Shown: one piece after another, positions 16,115 through 24,223 of the stretch
Position numbering within the stretch: position 1 is the first letter of the stretch
Layout: the number at the start of each line of letters is the position of its first letter
Source: Sporosarcina sp. ACRSL
GTDB lineage: Bacteria; Bacillota; Bacilli; Bacillales_A; Planococcaceae
DNA length: 64,000 nucleotides
Assembly: GCF_022346605.1 (NCBI RefSeq)
Contig: NZ_JAKRNT010000009.1
Coordinates: forward strand, 124,001-188,000
Direction of reading: 5' to 3'
Notes under the pieces: model-generated
Database searches by the model: none
Told to the model about the DNA's origin: nothing
Seen by the model: only the letters and a program-made list of their open reading frames with translations
Position numbers and translations under genes: made by a program

Positions 16115-17644
16115 CTACTCTTGTCCGCTATACGGATCGCTCTGAACCTGCGCCCGCTTGCGTTCATTCTCGATTTCCTGTCGCTTGACTGCCGTATTCT
16201 CTACGCCTGCCCGCGCCAATGCGCCTGACTGCGATTCGAGTCCCGCGTCCATTTCGAGCGTCAGTAACTCTACGAGGTCTTTGCGATTGTCCGGTAAAGG
16301 TAGCGCAAACTTGATTTCGTGTTCGTAGTTATCGCCGATAAGAGATAGCGCCTGCTTGTCGTATGCGAATACCTTCGAGCTTGCGCGCGCCTGTAAATAA
16401 CGGACGGACTTTTCGTGGAGTTCGTGCAAGCGCGGTTCCCATGCGAGCCAGTGTTCCTCGGTTTCGCTGATAATATCGTGAAAGACGATATGTAGAGCGT
16501 CCGTGTTCATTCCGCCGAAGTTGAGGTCGTTAATCGCCATCTGCGGTATTGCCGTGATTTCGTGGAGTGCGCCTTTTACGCGCTCGTATTGCGCCTTAAA
16601 CGCTTCGTTCCAACGGAATCCGCCTTCGACCTTCTTTATATCCGGCATTAGTTCGGGCGTGCCGGTAATGCCGACGACTGCGCCCGGTGATATTTCCATC
16701 TTCTCCGCTGTTCCGGATGGCGCGTTAATAACAGCCGTGATACCGAACATTTCGAATTTGAGCGAATCGATTGCGTCCTCGTTCATCTGATTGAGTACGT
16801 CCGTTTGCGAGCGCATATCGTCGATTTCCGTGTTGATTGCCGGCTCGCCTGCGAGGTCTTCAATCGGTATGAGTACGACGGGTATAAAGTCGAGTCCCAT
16901 CGGCGCTTTCGGCGTTATCGTGCGGACGATTTTAAGTTCCGCGTTATAGACGCCTTCCGATAGCCAGCAGATACCGTCGATCATTTCGAACGTCTGCTTC
17001 TGATACAGCGTTTCGCCCGTTTCTTCGTCGCGCAGTTCCTTAACGAAATGACACGCGATTAAATCCTCGAAATCATCTTCGGAGTAAATCGGGAATGTCT
17101 CGGTATCCGGATGCCACGCCCATTTGAGCTTGCCCGTCCGCTGATTGAACAGTATTTTCACCGCTACACGTCCGGCAATCAGACGATCTCTAGCGCCTTG
17201 TAGTAAACGTTCGCGCATACGATTCTCGCGCCATAGTTGGTAAATCAGCGTTTCTAGCGCTTCGGCTCGGTCGTATTCCGCTTGTTGCGCAGGCGACGGC
17301 GTGTAGTCCGGCTTGGTAGAGAGTTCCGGCGGGTCGATTTGACGCGCGTTTACGTCAATGCCGTGCTTACCGCCCATTTGCCAGCGTGCTTTGCGCTTGA
17401 TGAACGCCTTGAAATAGTTCGTCGCATAGCGCGTCGGGTCGTAGTCGAGTCCGGGTGGGCGTTGTAAGTCGTCCGCCTTTACGAGTTCGTCCGCAGGGCC
17501 TCGATGCTGATAGCCGGCGTAGTATAAGTAGTTCGCGTGTTGCTTCTGTAGTCGCCTATGTTCCGCCTCGCCGATTGACTGCTGAAACGGCGTATAGATA
17601 AGATCGTTAAGATTCTCCGGCGTTAGTAAGTTAAAATCCGCCAA
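16115..17644 (-). CDS. portal protein, SPP1 gp6-like family
   Basis: This 509-residue protein forms the dodecameric portal through which DNA enters and leaves the head. The segments RYATNYFKAFIKRKARWQMGGK (about 72-93), WHPDTETFPIYSEDD, PVVLIPIEDLAGEPAINTEIDDM and NEDAIDSLKFEMFGI match the SPP1 gp6-like portal family, and the length is normal. It is followed by scaffold and capsid genes but separated from the terminase by a methyltransferase and an endonuclease, a clear insertion into the packaging operon. Confidence 0.88.
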   Translation of the reverse strand: MADFNLLTPENLNDLIYTPFQQSIGEAEHRRLQKQHANYLYYAGYQHRGPADELVKADDLQRPPGLDYDPTRYATNYFKAFIKRKARWQMGGKHGIDVNARQIDPPELSTKPDYTPSPAQQAEYDRAEALETLIYQLWRENRMRERLLQGARDRLIAGRVAVKILFNQRTGKLKWAWHPDTETFPIYSEDDFEDLIACHFVKELRDEETGETLYQKQTFEMIDGICWLSEGVYNAELKIVRTITPKAPMGLDFIPVVLIPIEDLAGEPAINTEIDDMRSQTDVLNQMNEDAIDSLKFEMFGITAVINAPSGTAEKMEISPGAVVGITGTPELMPDIKKVEGGFRWNEAFKAQYERVKGALHEITAIPQMAINDLNFGGMNTDALHIVFHDIISETEEHWLAWEPRLHELHEKSVRYLQARASSKVFAYDKQALSLIGDNYEHEIKFALPLPDNRKDLVELLTLEMDAGLESQSGALARAGVENTAVKRQEIENERKRAQVQSDPYSGQE

Positions 17645-17659
17645 GTTAGCGCCTCCTTC

Positions 17660-18451
17660 CTATTTCGTTTGTATTGCATCGACTATGCGCTGATTTGCGA
17701 TAGCGACGTATTCTTCGCTAATGTCGATGTGAATAAAATTACGATTATTTAGTAGTGCCAATTTTGCGGTAGTGCCGGAACCTCCGAAGCAGTCGAGAAC
17801 AACGTCGCCTTCGTTTGACCACGTCAGAATATGATCCTGCGCTAGAGGTTCGGGAAATACTGCCGGATGCCCTGTTTTATTTGCTTTATCTCCTGGCATC
17901 TCCCATATGTTTAGTCGAGCGCCGTACTCCGCAACTTTGCGCCCAACTTTCATGCCGGTCGGTTTTTTCAGACTTCCATCTATCTGCCGTAGCGTTCCAT
18001 GTACAGCCGTGCCACCCCATTTATTTTTGCGGTCTTTTATAAGATTAGCGGTTTTAGGCTTTCCTTTTGAAAGGATGAACATGTATTCAAAACTAGCAAT
18101 ATATCGATTTTTATGTTGGAAGGGAGAAATCTTTTGCCATATCATCGTATCGTGTAGTTTAAATCCGCATTCCATAAAGTGAAGGACTTGTCTAAACGAT
18201 GTTCCCGTTTCGCTTCCGTTTATGGTTGCGTCGTTTACAATCCAAACAACAACTCCGCCGTCTTTCGTCACGCGATATAATTCCTGCGCAATTCCTTCGA
18301 AGTCCCACGTAAAACCGTTATACGTTCGTAAATTATCGTAAGGAGGCGATGTCACCGTTAAGTCGATTGAGTTATCGGCTAATTCGCGTAAGACTTCTAG
18401 CGAATCTCCTTGCGTAATCTTGTTAAGGTGTGTTGCGTTAGTTTGCGTCAT
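17660..18451 (-). CDS. site-specific DNA methyltransferase (beta class, TSPPY)
   Basis: The 263-residue protein is a stand-alone DNA amino-methyltransferase. The catalytic motif TSPPY is at residues 34-38 and the AdoMet-binding DCFGGSGTT near 222-230, so motif IV precedes motif I (beta order). The product could be N4-methylcytosine or N6-methyladenine; the motif order does not decide. The ATG at 18451 follows AAAGGAGG and overlaps the stop of the upstream Vsr-like nuclease gene (ATGA), so the two are co-translated. It may protect phage DNA against a host or self-encoded nuclease. Confidence 0.88.
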   Translation of the reverse strand: MTQTNATHLNKITQGDSLEVLRELADNSIDLTVTSPPYDNLRTYNGFTWDFEGIAQELYRVTKDGGVVVWIVNDATINGSETGTSFRQVLHFMECGFKLHDTMIWQKISPFQHKNRYIASFEYMFILSKGKPKTANLIKDRKNKWGGTAVHGTLRQIDGSLKKPTGMKVGRKVAEYGARLNIWEMPGDKANKTGHPAVFPEPLAQDHILTWSNEGDVVLDCFGGSGTTAKLALLNNRNFIHIDISEEYVAIANQRIVDAIQTK

Positions 18452-19326
18452 GCTATCGCCTCCTTTGCGTTTATCTCGGCGAGAACAATATCGACGCAAG
18501 CCTCTACGTCCGTGTTGATTTCGTGTTCCCAAAAACGAAAATACGAATAATTACGAGATTTATAGTATGCGTTTTTACGGTTGTCCTTCTTTATAACGCT
18601 AGGCAAGTTGTGCCAGTAGTCGCCGTCACATTCGACTATTATTCTATACTCAGGTAAATAGAAATCCGGGACGAATATATTGTCTAAGTTAAATTGTTCG
18701 ATGAATTTAATACCCCGACGTTCCAGTTCTTCCGCCATTTTAATTTCGATTGAAGTACGCCTTCCATCCCTAAAAAGAGCAGCGGATTTCACTCCATTCT
18801 TCACACGCAACTGCTTTCCTTCGGGAGTTGAAAAGAATGCCTTATGCCCTTCGTGTAGCTTTTTCATACTCTCATCATGAGTGCCGTTTTCTTTGCGAGC
18901 TTGTATTGCCCTCAACGCATTCTCACGTCTTTCTTCTGCTGTAAGTATTGTGCTAGGGTCTGGACCGTACCACTCGCCCTCAAAATTCGGGTTTCTTTCC
19001 CCTCGCATTCTTAAAGAGTGTGCTTTATCTGCGCATTCTCTTGTACAATACATTTCAGCATTATTTACCCGATCCGTTCGTTCTATTTCTTCTATACTCT
19101 TATTTGTTGGGGTACCGCAATTACTACATTTCACAACTTTGAATGTATTGCGCTTAGTCTTCCTGAATTTATCTCCCATACGACCTTTTTCATGTAGTTT
19201 GAATTTCTTTAGGTAATAAGTTATTGTAGTTTCGCTTACGCCTTCATTACGGGCTATAGTTGTCGCGGAAAGCCCTTTATCTTTATATTCGGTACGTAAC
19301 CAATTTTCGTTTTTATAGTTCTGCAT
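18448..19326 (-). CDS. HTH / zinc-finger / Vsr-like (EDxHD) homing endonuclease
   Basis: This 292-residue protein combines an N-terminal helix-turn-helix (about 15-44, GLSATTIARNEGVSETTITY), a four-cysteine zinc site (C67, C70, C94, C98), a NUMOD3-like RGERNPNFEG (109-118) and a C-terminal Vsr-type PD-(D/E)XK nuclease. Candidate catalytic positions are E193, D221, E232, D234 and the WH at 238-239. This layout is that of EDxHD homing endonucleases such as I-Bth0305I. It sits between terminase and methyltransferase genes, overlapping the latter by 4 bases. The ATG at 19326 follows GGAG; the reading frame continues open to 19344. Composition is more A+T-rich than the flanking genes, indicating recent arrival. 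Confidence 0.82.
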   Translation of the reverse strand: MQNYKNENWLRTEYKDKGLSATTIARNEGVSETTITYYLKKFKLHEKGRMGDKFRKTKRNTFKVVKCSNCGTPTNKSIEEIERTDRVNNAEMYCTRECADKAHSLRMRGERNPNFEGEWYGPDPSTILTAEERRENALRAIQARKENGTHDESMKKLHEGHKAFFSTPEGKQLRVKNGVKSAALFRDGRRTSIEIKMAEELERRGIKFIEQFNLDNIFVPDFYLPEYRIIVECDGDYWHNLPSVIKKDNRKNAYYKSRNYSYFRFWEHEINTDVEACVDIVLAEINAKEAIA

Positions 19327-19364
19327 ATTCGTCACTCTCCACATGACTTATTTTCCGGCATTAG

Positions 19365-19419
19365 AAAAAGGCGAAAACGCACCGGAGTGTACGTTTGTCG
19401 GGAGCTACCCTATTCGCCT
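19365..19419 (-). terminator. branched hairpin with U-run between terL and the endonuclease gene
   Basis: On the minus strand GGCGAA (19418-19413) pairs with TTCGCC (19375-19370), followed by TTTTT. Inside, GGG/CCC and an imperfect AACG-CGTT hairpin form two smaller arms. It could be a branched intrinsic terminator for the terminase transcript, or a structured boundary left by the inserted endonuclease. It is seen by eye only; no folding energy was computed. Confidence 0.45.
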
Positions 19420-19424
19420 CTGAA

Positions 19425-21236
19425 TTACCTACGTCTATTCATTTGATTACTTCCGCTAGTGCTCCAACGATCGTTTCGTCTCACAGTCGTTACTGCTACG
19501 GCGTTATCAGCAAGTGCGGAAATCGCCATCTCGAGCGCGTCAATACAGTCGTCATTTTCGCCGGTACCGTAGCGTTCGAATTGTTCGAGTAATAGCGAAT
19601 GCTTTCGGCTGAACTGAATTGTGCCGTTCTCGATCATCGGCAGTAACGCCTCAATCCGCAGTTCCTTCCGCGTCCTGTTGTATATCTTCTTGACGCGCGT
19701 TTCCGACGGATATCCGACTTTCGTGAGCGCCTTTTTCAACTCGTCAACGAAGAATTCCTGCGCCGCAACCGCTTCCGCCGCAATGACGGTCGGCTGATTC
19801 CGCAAGACGTTCGCCACATTCTCGCGTATGAATTCGTCAGGCTTAACGCGCTGTCCGTACATATCCGCAACATAGATAACGCCTGTCGACTTGTCCTTCG
19901 CCGTCGTAGCAATCGCAGAATAGTCACCGCGCTGCTTACCGAGGGCTAGGTCGACGCCGTTTGCGACTTCGTATCGGTCGTTAAGCACGTCAATGTCGCC
20001 CTCGTAATACGTAAATGTTTCCGGATTGAATACTTGCGATTCCTCGTCTATCGGATTATTCATGTACTCCGTGTTGAAGGCCTTGCTACCGTTATTCCAC
20101 TTCCACGTCATGAGCGTCCAAATCGACTGTACTTCCGGCCATAGGACGCGAACGCCTTCTAGCATGGCGTCTTTGTTCGCATCAAAAAACGACCTCGCCG
20201 TAGTTGCGCGGTTAGGGTCGTTTCGGTCTACGTATAAAAGACGGCATGTTTCCCATAAGTCCATCCGTTTTGGCTCGTCGATAATGGCGCGATAAATACG
20301 CGTATTGAAGTCGGCGCGTTCGTGGAGTATCTGCATAAGTAGCGACGACATATGAACGGTTGTTCCGACGACTACGAATGCTGTCCGCTTGCCCTTCGGA
20401 TCACCTAGCGACATAACCGTTTGCGCGAACCAATCACGTAGTTTAGCGCGTTGTTCCGGTGTCGACGCGTTACCGCCCGGCCTAGCGTCCTCCAAGTCGT
20501 CACATATGATTAAGTCCGGTCGAGCACCGTTCCAGTTACGTCCCCGCAAGGCTTGTCCGGTTGAAGCCGCTTGCATTAGCGCGAGTTGCTTCTTACCGCC
20601 GTTACCGTCGTCATGCCACGCGATAAATTCTTCGCTATTGTCCGTGATGTTCGACTGATCCTTCGGCGAAAGTAATGGTCCGAAGTCTTCGCGCAACTTG
20701 CGATTGAATTTCAATTGATTCCGTATCCATTCCATATTCGCTTTTGCTACCGTTGGCGTTTCGGAGATAATGATAATATACTTACGCTTGCGATAGACGA
20801 CCTCGCTTATCGGGAAGTCTTTCGTAAACCACGTTGACTTCGCGTGGGACCGAGGCGCAGCTATACCGACCTTTGCGTTTGTGTTAACCGTAGATACGTC
20901 GTCGATTACTTCCGTCATTTCACGGTGGAAGTCCGGCGCATCAGCCTTCGTCGGAATGTCGAAACCTTCCCAGTTTCCGTCGTTGCCCGGATTTCTTGCG
21001 TCCGAGAAGTATTCGAGTGCAAATTCGTAGCTGTCGCCTTCACAGCGCTCAATCCGTTCGAGGCGTTCTAGTTCCGTCCGTTTCTCGAAATAATCTTCGA
21101 GCATTCCGGCGTCCGCCAAGTCGTCCACTGACGGATATTGCGCGTCAAGTACGGCGATGTATTCCGTATAGACTTCGATCAGTTCGCGCCGCTTGTCCTG
21201 CGCAAGCCACTCGTTATTCACCCACGCCAAATACAT
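19425..21236 (-). CDS. terL: terminase large subunit
   Basis: The 603-residue protein packages DNA into the prohead. The ATPase part has an adenine-binding/Walker A-like APRSHAKST (about 127-135) and Walker B LIICDDLED (about 242-250). The C-terminal RNase H-like nuclease starts at VDLALGKQRGDYSAI with an acidic VDLALG, and ENDDCIDALEMA near the end supplies further acidic residues. The ATG at 21236 has AAAGGTGG just upstream; the frame is open to 21395 but that stretch overlaps a divergent gene and lacks a ribosome binding site. Confidence 0.92.
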   Translation of the reverse strand: MYLAWVNNEWLAQDKRRELIEVYTEYIAVLDAQYPSVDDLADAGMLEDYFEKRTELERLERIERCEGDSYEFALEYFSDARNPGNDGNWEGFDIPTKADAPDFHREMTEVIDDVSTVNTNAKVGIAAPRSHAKSTWFTKDFPISEVVYRKRKYIIIISETPTVAKANMEWIRNQLKFNRKLREDFGPLLSPKDQSNITDNSEEFIAWHDDGNGGKKQLALMQAASTGQALRGRNWNGARPDLIICDDLEDARPGGNASTPEQRAKLRDWFAQTVMSLGDPKGKRTAFVVVGTTVHMSSLLMQILHERADFNTRIYRAIIDEPKRMDLWETCRLLYVDRNDPNRATTARSFFDANKDAMLEGVRVLWPEVQSIWTLMTWKWNNGSKAFNTEYMNNPIDEESQVFNPETFTYYEGDIDVLNDRYEVANGVDLALGKQRGDYSAIATTAKDKSTGVIYVADMYGQRVKPDEFIRENVANVLRNQPTVIAAEAVAAQEFFVDELKKALTKVGYPSETRVKKIYNRTRKELRIEALLPMIENGTIQFSRKHSLLLEQFERYGTGENDDCIDALEMAISALADNAVAVTTVRRNDRWSTSGSNQMNRRR

Positions 21237-21261
21237 CACCACCTTTTCGTTATTATTGCGC

Positions 21262-21290
21262 TTGACTTCCGTTATATCTTCGCGTAAACT
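21262..21290 (+). promoter_or_regulatory. sigma-A-type promoter for the plus-strand recombinase
   Basis: TTGACT (21262-21267), a 17-base spacer and TAAACT (21285-21290) stand 51 bases before the recombinase start. It lies in the 105-base spacer divergent from terL. Five of six bases match the consensus at -35 and four of six at -10. Confidence 0.6.
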
Positions 21291-21341
21291 GAGTGTAACA
21301 TAACGCTGACGCGTATCATTCAAGAATGGACGGTGTTTCAT

Positions 21342-21905
21342 ATGAACGAAGTACAGGCGATTAAAGACCGCAGGCACATCGAGCGAATTAAACAATCGTT
21401 ACATGGGCGCGACCTACTGCTGTTTACCCTCGGCATTAACGTTGGCCTCCGCATTAGCGACTTGCTGGCGCTGACCGTCGGTGACTTGCGCGATAAGGAT
21501 GCTGTTACCATTACGGAAGGTAAGACGCGCAAGACACGTACGTTTACGTTAAACGGCGCAGCGAAAGACGCTATAAGTACGTTGATCCCTGCGGATGCTT
21601 CCGACTCTGACTACGTATTTCCCTCGCGCAAGAGCTGCGCAGCTAAGGGCAATAAGCCGATCAGTCGCGTGCAAGCATATCGCATACTAAACGACGCAAT
21701 CGCTAGGGCCGGACTTGATGGCGTTTATACTTCGTTCGGTGCGCATAGCTTACGTAAGACATTCGGTTATTTCGCTTATGAGTCCGGCGTTGATATTGCG
21801 TTGCTTATGCGCGTATTGAATCACTCGTCACAGCGCGAGACATTGCGCTATATCGGAATTGAAGCTGCCGAGGTTGCCAACGTTTATCATGCGGTGAATT
21901 TGTAA
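21342..21905 (+). CDS. small tyrosine recombinase (XerC/D-like catalytic domain)
   Basis: This 187-residue protein is a tyrosine recombinase made of little more than the catalytic domain. R37 (GLRISD), H135-x-x-R138 (HSLRKT), H161 (NHSS) and Y170 (TLRYIG) supply the catalytic set. The core-binding N-terminal domain is almost absent. It is the only plus-strand gene within the packaging region and separates the two terminase genes. It has its own promoter and terminator. It is distinct from the 349-residue integrase at the phage end and may resolve or invert DNA at nearby palindromic sites. A GTG at 21333 is an alternative start. Confidence 0.83.
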   Translation: MNEVQAIKDRRHIERIKQSLHGRDLLLFTLGINVGLRISDLLALTVGDLRDKDAVTITEGKTRKTRTFTLNGAAKDAISTLIPADASDSDYVFPSRKSCAAKGNKPISRVQAYRILNDAIARAGLDGVYTSFGAHSLRKTFGYFAYESGVDIALLMRVLNHSSQRETLRYIGIEAAEVANVYHAVNL

Positions 21906-21925
21906 AACGAATAGTGAACGCTAGA

Positions 21926-21958
21926 GCCTCCGTTATGATGACGGGGGCTTTCGTTTGT
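21926..21958 (+). terminator. intrinsic terminator of the recombinase gene
   Basis: GCCTCCGT (21926-21933) and ACGGGGGC (21941-21948) form an 8-bp stem with one G-U pair and a 7-base loop, followed by a T-rich run. It lies 20 bases after the recombinase stop codon. Confidence 0.7.
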
Positions 21959-22596
21959 GTTACGATGGAATTCCGCAAGTCCAAAGTGAAATTTTAATTT
22001 CGCGATTTTAAAACGGGTCAAAGTGATTTTTTAGTTTCCGCGAGTTAGGGGCGCCTGTAATTGTGTCAATTTTTCAAACAACGCCCCCCCCATTAAAACA
22101 ATTCGGAATTGTGCGTATATCCGATACAATTACCGTTAATTATCACCGTTGTCAGAATTCGATACACAACGAGAATTGTATACGACTTGCATATCGAATG
22201 TAACAGAATCATGCGGAGTTACATTCGCAATCACCCGCTAACCGCATACCTACGCCATTTCGCATACTATACGTCCTCTTATCGCTATACACCGTTTATA
22301 CATCCGCATACCTACGCGGTTTATGCAGTCGGCGCATATGATCGGATTGCATATGCTATACAATTCGGAGTTGTTGCGATAGTTGCGATTGTTTGCGTAA
22401 TAGGTGCAACGACTAGCAACGGATCGTGCCGTTAGCAAAGCGTCGGAGGGGTCGCACGCAACCGAGGCTCGCCTGATGTTATGCGCAATACACGTTACTC
22501 ATTGACGTACGCTGACGCCTACTATCCGCTACACTCTACGCAATCCCTACTATATAGTGCGCCTGCATAACGCTACTTACGTCACACACTGCGTAT
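21959..22596. repeat. palindrome-rich non-coding spacer between recombinase and terS
   Basis: No convincing gene is seen in this stretch. It holds an 8-base C run (22084-22091), a 15-bp palindrome ACAATTCGGAATTGT (22098-22112) with a one-mismatch copy at 22360-22374, and CGTTGT-N13-ACAACG (22147-22171). It also holds CGAATGTAAC-N13-GTTACATTCG (22195-22227), GCATATG-N9-CATATGC (22334-22356) and a 14-bp direct repeat CCGCATACCTACGC at 22242-22255 and 22304-22317. Such density is unlike the rest of the phage. Candidate roles are the packaging (cos or pac) region, recombination sites for the neighbouring recombinase, or both. Confidence 0.6.
22195..22227. repeat. 10-bp perfect inverted repeat with 13-base centre
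   Basis: CGAATGTAAC at 22195-22204 is repeated in inverted form as GTTACATTCG at 22218-22227. A second inverted repeat just to its left (CGTTGT / ACAACG, 22147-22171) has the same 13-base spacing. This is compatible with a dimeric protein binding site or a recombinase core site. Confidence 0.6.
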
Positions 22597-22983
22597 TTAC
22601 TCCGTCTTATTACCGTCCCTAAAGCGCTCTATCTGCGCCTTCATAGCGTCTACATCTACGCCATTCCCCTTCGTATCTATCTCGACTTTATCCGTTAGCA
22701 TTCCGTGTGCCTGCAGTAGAGTACGGAATAGTGCCGCATTACCATCCGCAATAATATGATCCGGTATAGAGTCCATAATCTCCGGTAGCCTATCGAGTGT
22801 AGTCCGTATGATTTCGTTCTTTAACTCCGCATTGAAATCGTCCTGTTTGCGCCATCGTTGCAGTGTATCGCGATGTACGCCGACCTTATCCGCTACTTCC
22901 TCGAAGGTAAGGCCTCCGCGTTTAGGTTGCGATAGAATGGCGATTGCTGCGTATTGTAGATCGTTCAATTTCCGTTTAGTCAT
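22597..22983 (-). CDS. terS: terminase small subunit (phBC6A51-type HTH)
   Basis: The 128-residue protein carries an N-terminal helix-turn-helix (LTFEEVADKVGVHRDTLQRWRK, about 24-46) and a helical oligomerisation region with LPEIMDSIPDHIIADGNAALFRTLLQAHGML. This matches the phBC6A51-family small terminases of Bacillus phages, which recognise the packaging site. A perfect GGAGGTGATTCG precedes the ATG. It is separated from terL by 1.4 kb containing an opposing gene, instead of the usual few bases. Confidence 0.82.
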   Translation of the reverse strand: MTKRKLNDLQYAAIAILSQPKRGGLTFEEVADKVGVHRDTLQRWRKQDDFNAELKNEIIRTTLDRLPEIMDSIPDHIIADGNAALFRTLLQAHGMLTDKVEIDTKGNGVDVDAMKAQIERFRDGNKTE

Positions 22984-23374
22984 CGAATCACCTCCGTTTT
23001 ATAATACGTATATGTGCGCAGTAATAGCGCTGACAGTACGTGGCTTGCGCGTTGACATAAAAGATTAAAACCGTTGTCGTCGGGCAAGCCCTCCGACTAT
23101 CATTATTATTACTATTGCGCGTTTATAAGAAAATAATAGACCCGCCGAAATTCCCGGTTTTGGAATTGAGGCGTAAGCTTTCGCTCTTTATCCCTTATAG
23201 TTTATTGCGCCGTCTTTTCCCGTTATAGCGGATAACATAGATAAGATAAAACTTCGCCCTCAAAAACGCCGTAACGCACGTGGCTCTAAGGCTCAACCGC
23301 ATTTTAGGCGTTCCGAGTAGCGTCACACTTTTGGACGTTTTTTCCGAGTAGCGTCACACTTTCGGTCTGACACG
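22984..23374. other. non-coding spacer upstream of terS
   Basis: I see no gene here. On the minus strand it contains a hairpin (23088-23106, GTCGG...CCGAC type), an A+T-rich stretch at 23107-23150, and a candidate -10 TATAAA shortly before terS. Close to the upstream gene it carries two 21-bp direct repeats. It probably combines the end of the upstream operon with the late promoter or packaging site. Confidence 0.5.
23311..23362. repeat. two 21-bp direct repeats, 31-bp period
   Basis: The same 21 bases, containing CCGAGTAGCGTCACACTTT, occur at 23311-23331 and 23342-23362 without mismatch. The 31-bp period places them on the same face of the helix. They start 13 bases after the stop codon of the winged-helix protein and resemble iterons or tandem operators. 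Confidence 0.8.
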
Positions 23375-24223
23375 TCAATCTAGCCCGAATATCGACCGTT
23401 CCGTCACGTCGTATTCACGTTCATTCCGGCGGAATATCTGCGGGTTCAGCATGTAAAACGTACCGTCCGTCGCCGTCGTGATCTTCGCAAATACGGACTT
23501 GCCTCGGAATACCATACGGCTAGTCGCGCGACTGATTAGCGCAGGACTCACGCCGACAGCATCCGCCAGTTGCTTCCGGTTAAACTTGCGTACGTGCTTC
23601 GCCGACTGTTCCTCGGGATTGGCACAAAGTATATTCGAATCGCGGTGTATATACGGGATCAGCCGGTACAGCAGGCCGATGTCATGCGCGCTGACCTCCG
23701 AGTACATTTCGCGCAACTTCGTAATCATCGTCATTACGACGCGGTCACCGTCCGTCTTGCCGCGGAAATGGAATAACGGCGTAACATAAAAACGCCCGTC
23801 GTCGCTCTCGGTAATAATACCGTGCGCCGTACAAGCGTCTAAAAAGTCGTAGAAGGTCGATTGCGAAGCCCGTAAAGCGCGCTGCATATCCGCCGGTGAC
23901 ATCGGTGTTTTATTGTTCTCTGACCGGATAATTAGCCCGTCAAAGTCGATGTATGACGACAATATCAGCAGGTATCCGCATTGTGCCGTAGTTAGCGCCT
24001 CAATAACGTAATCAAGGCGCGCCATCCGATTAAAGAAGAATGTTTCCTTACGTCCCTGTCCGCCTTGCGCGTTGTAACGGCGCTGCGCTTCCGCCTGTTC
24101 GGCGGACTTGACCTCGTATAGCTTGCCGGATGAATCCGTTGCGTAGCCGTGGCCGTGATACGTCATACTGCCGCGAGGTGCGCCGCTTAGTAGTTCCGCT
24201 ACTTGTTCGCGTGTTTTACTCAA
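23375..24223 (-). CDS. winged-helix DNA-binding / replication-initiator-like protein
   Basis: This 282-residue protein is not assigned to a named family with certainty. Residues about 70-140 (FNRMARLDYVIEALTTAQCGYLLILSSYIDFDG...MQRALRASQSTFYDFLDACTAHGII) look like a MarR/RepA-type winged helix. A second helix-turn-helix is near 220-245 (NRKQLADAVGVSPALISRATS). Two DNA-binding modules and the perfect repeats just downstream suggest a replication initiator or a regulator of late genes. The TTG at 24223 has GGGAGG at good distance; the GTG at 24229 is too close to it. Confidence 0.6.
   Translation of the reverse strand: MSKTREQVAELLSGAPRGSMTYHGHGYATDSSGKLYEVKSAEQAEAQRRYNAQGGQGRKETFFFNRMARLDYVIEALTTAQCGYLLILSSYIDFDGLIIRSENNKTPMSPADMQRALRASQSTFYDFLDACTAHGIITESDDGRFYVTPLFHFRGKTDGDRVVMTMITKLREMYSEVSAHDIGLLYRLIPYIHRDSNILCANPEEQSAKHVRKFNRKQLADAVGVSPALISRATSRMVFRGKSVFAKITTATDGTFYMLNPQIFRRNEREYDVTERSIFGLD

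Noticed and set aside
22242..22317. CRISPR-like reading of the CCGCATACCTACGC repeats
   Set aside because: Only two exact copies, no uniform spacers and no cas genes in the window.
22109..22435. 108-residue open frame on the plus strand in the terS spacer
   Set aside because: It begins at GTG without a ribosome binding site, the translated sequence is repetitive Tyr/Arg/His-rich because of the CGCATAC-type DNA repeats, and it covers the palindromes. It is better explained as non-coding.
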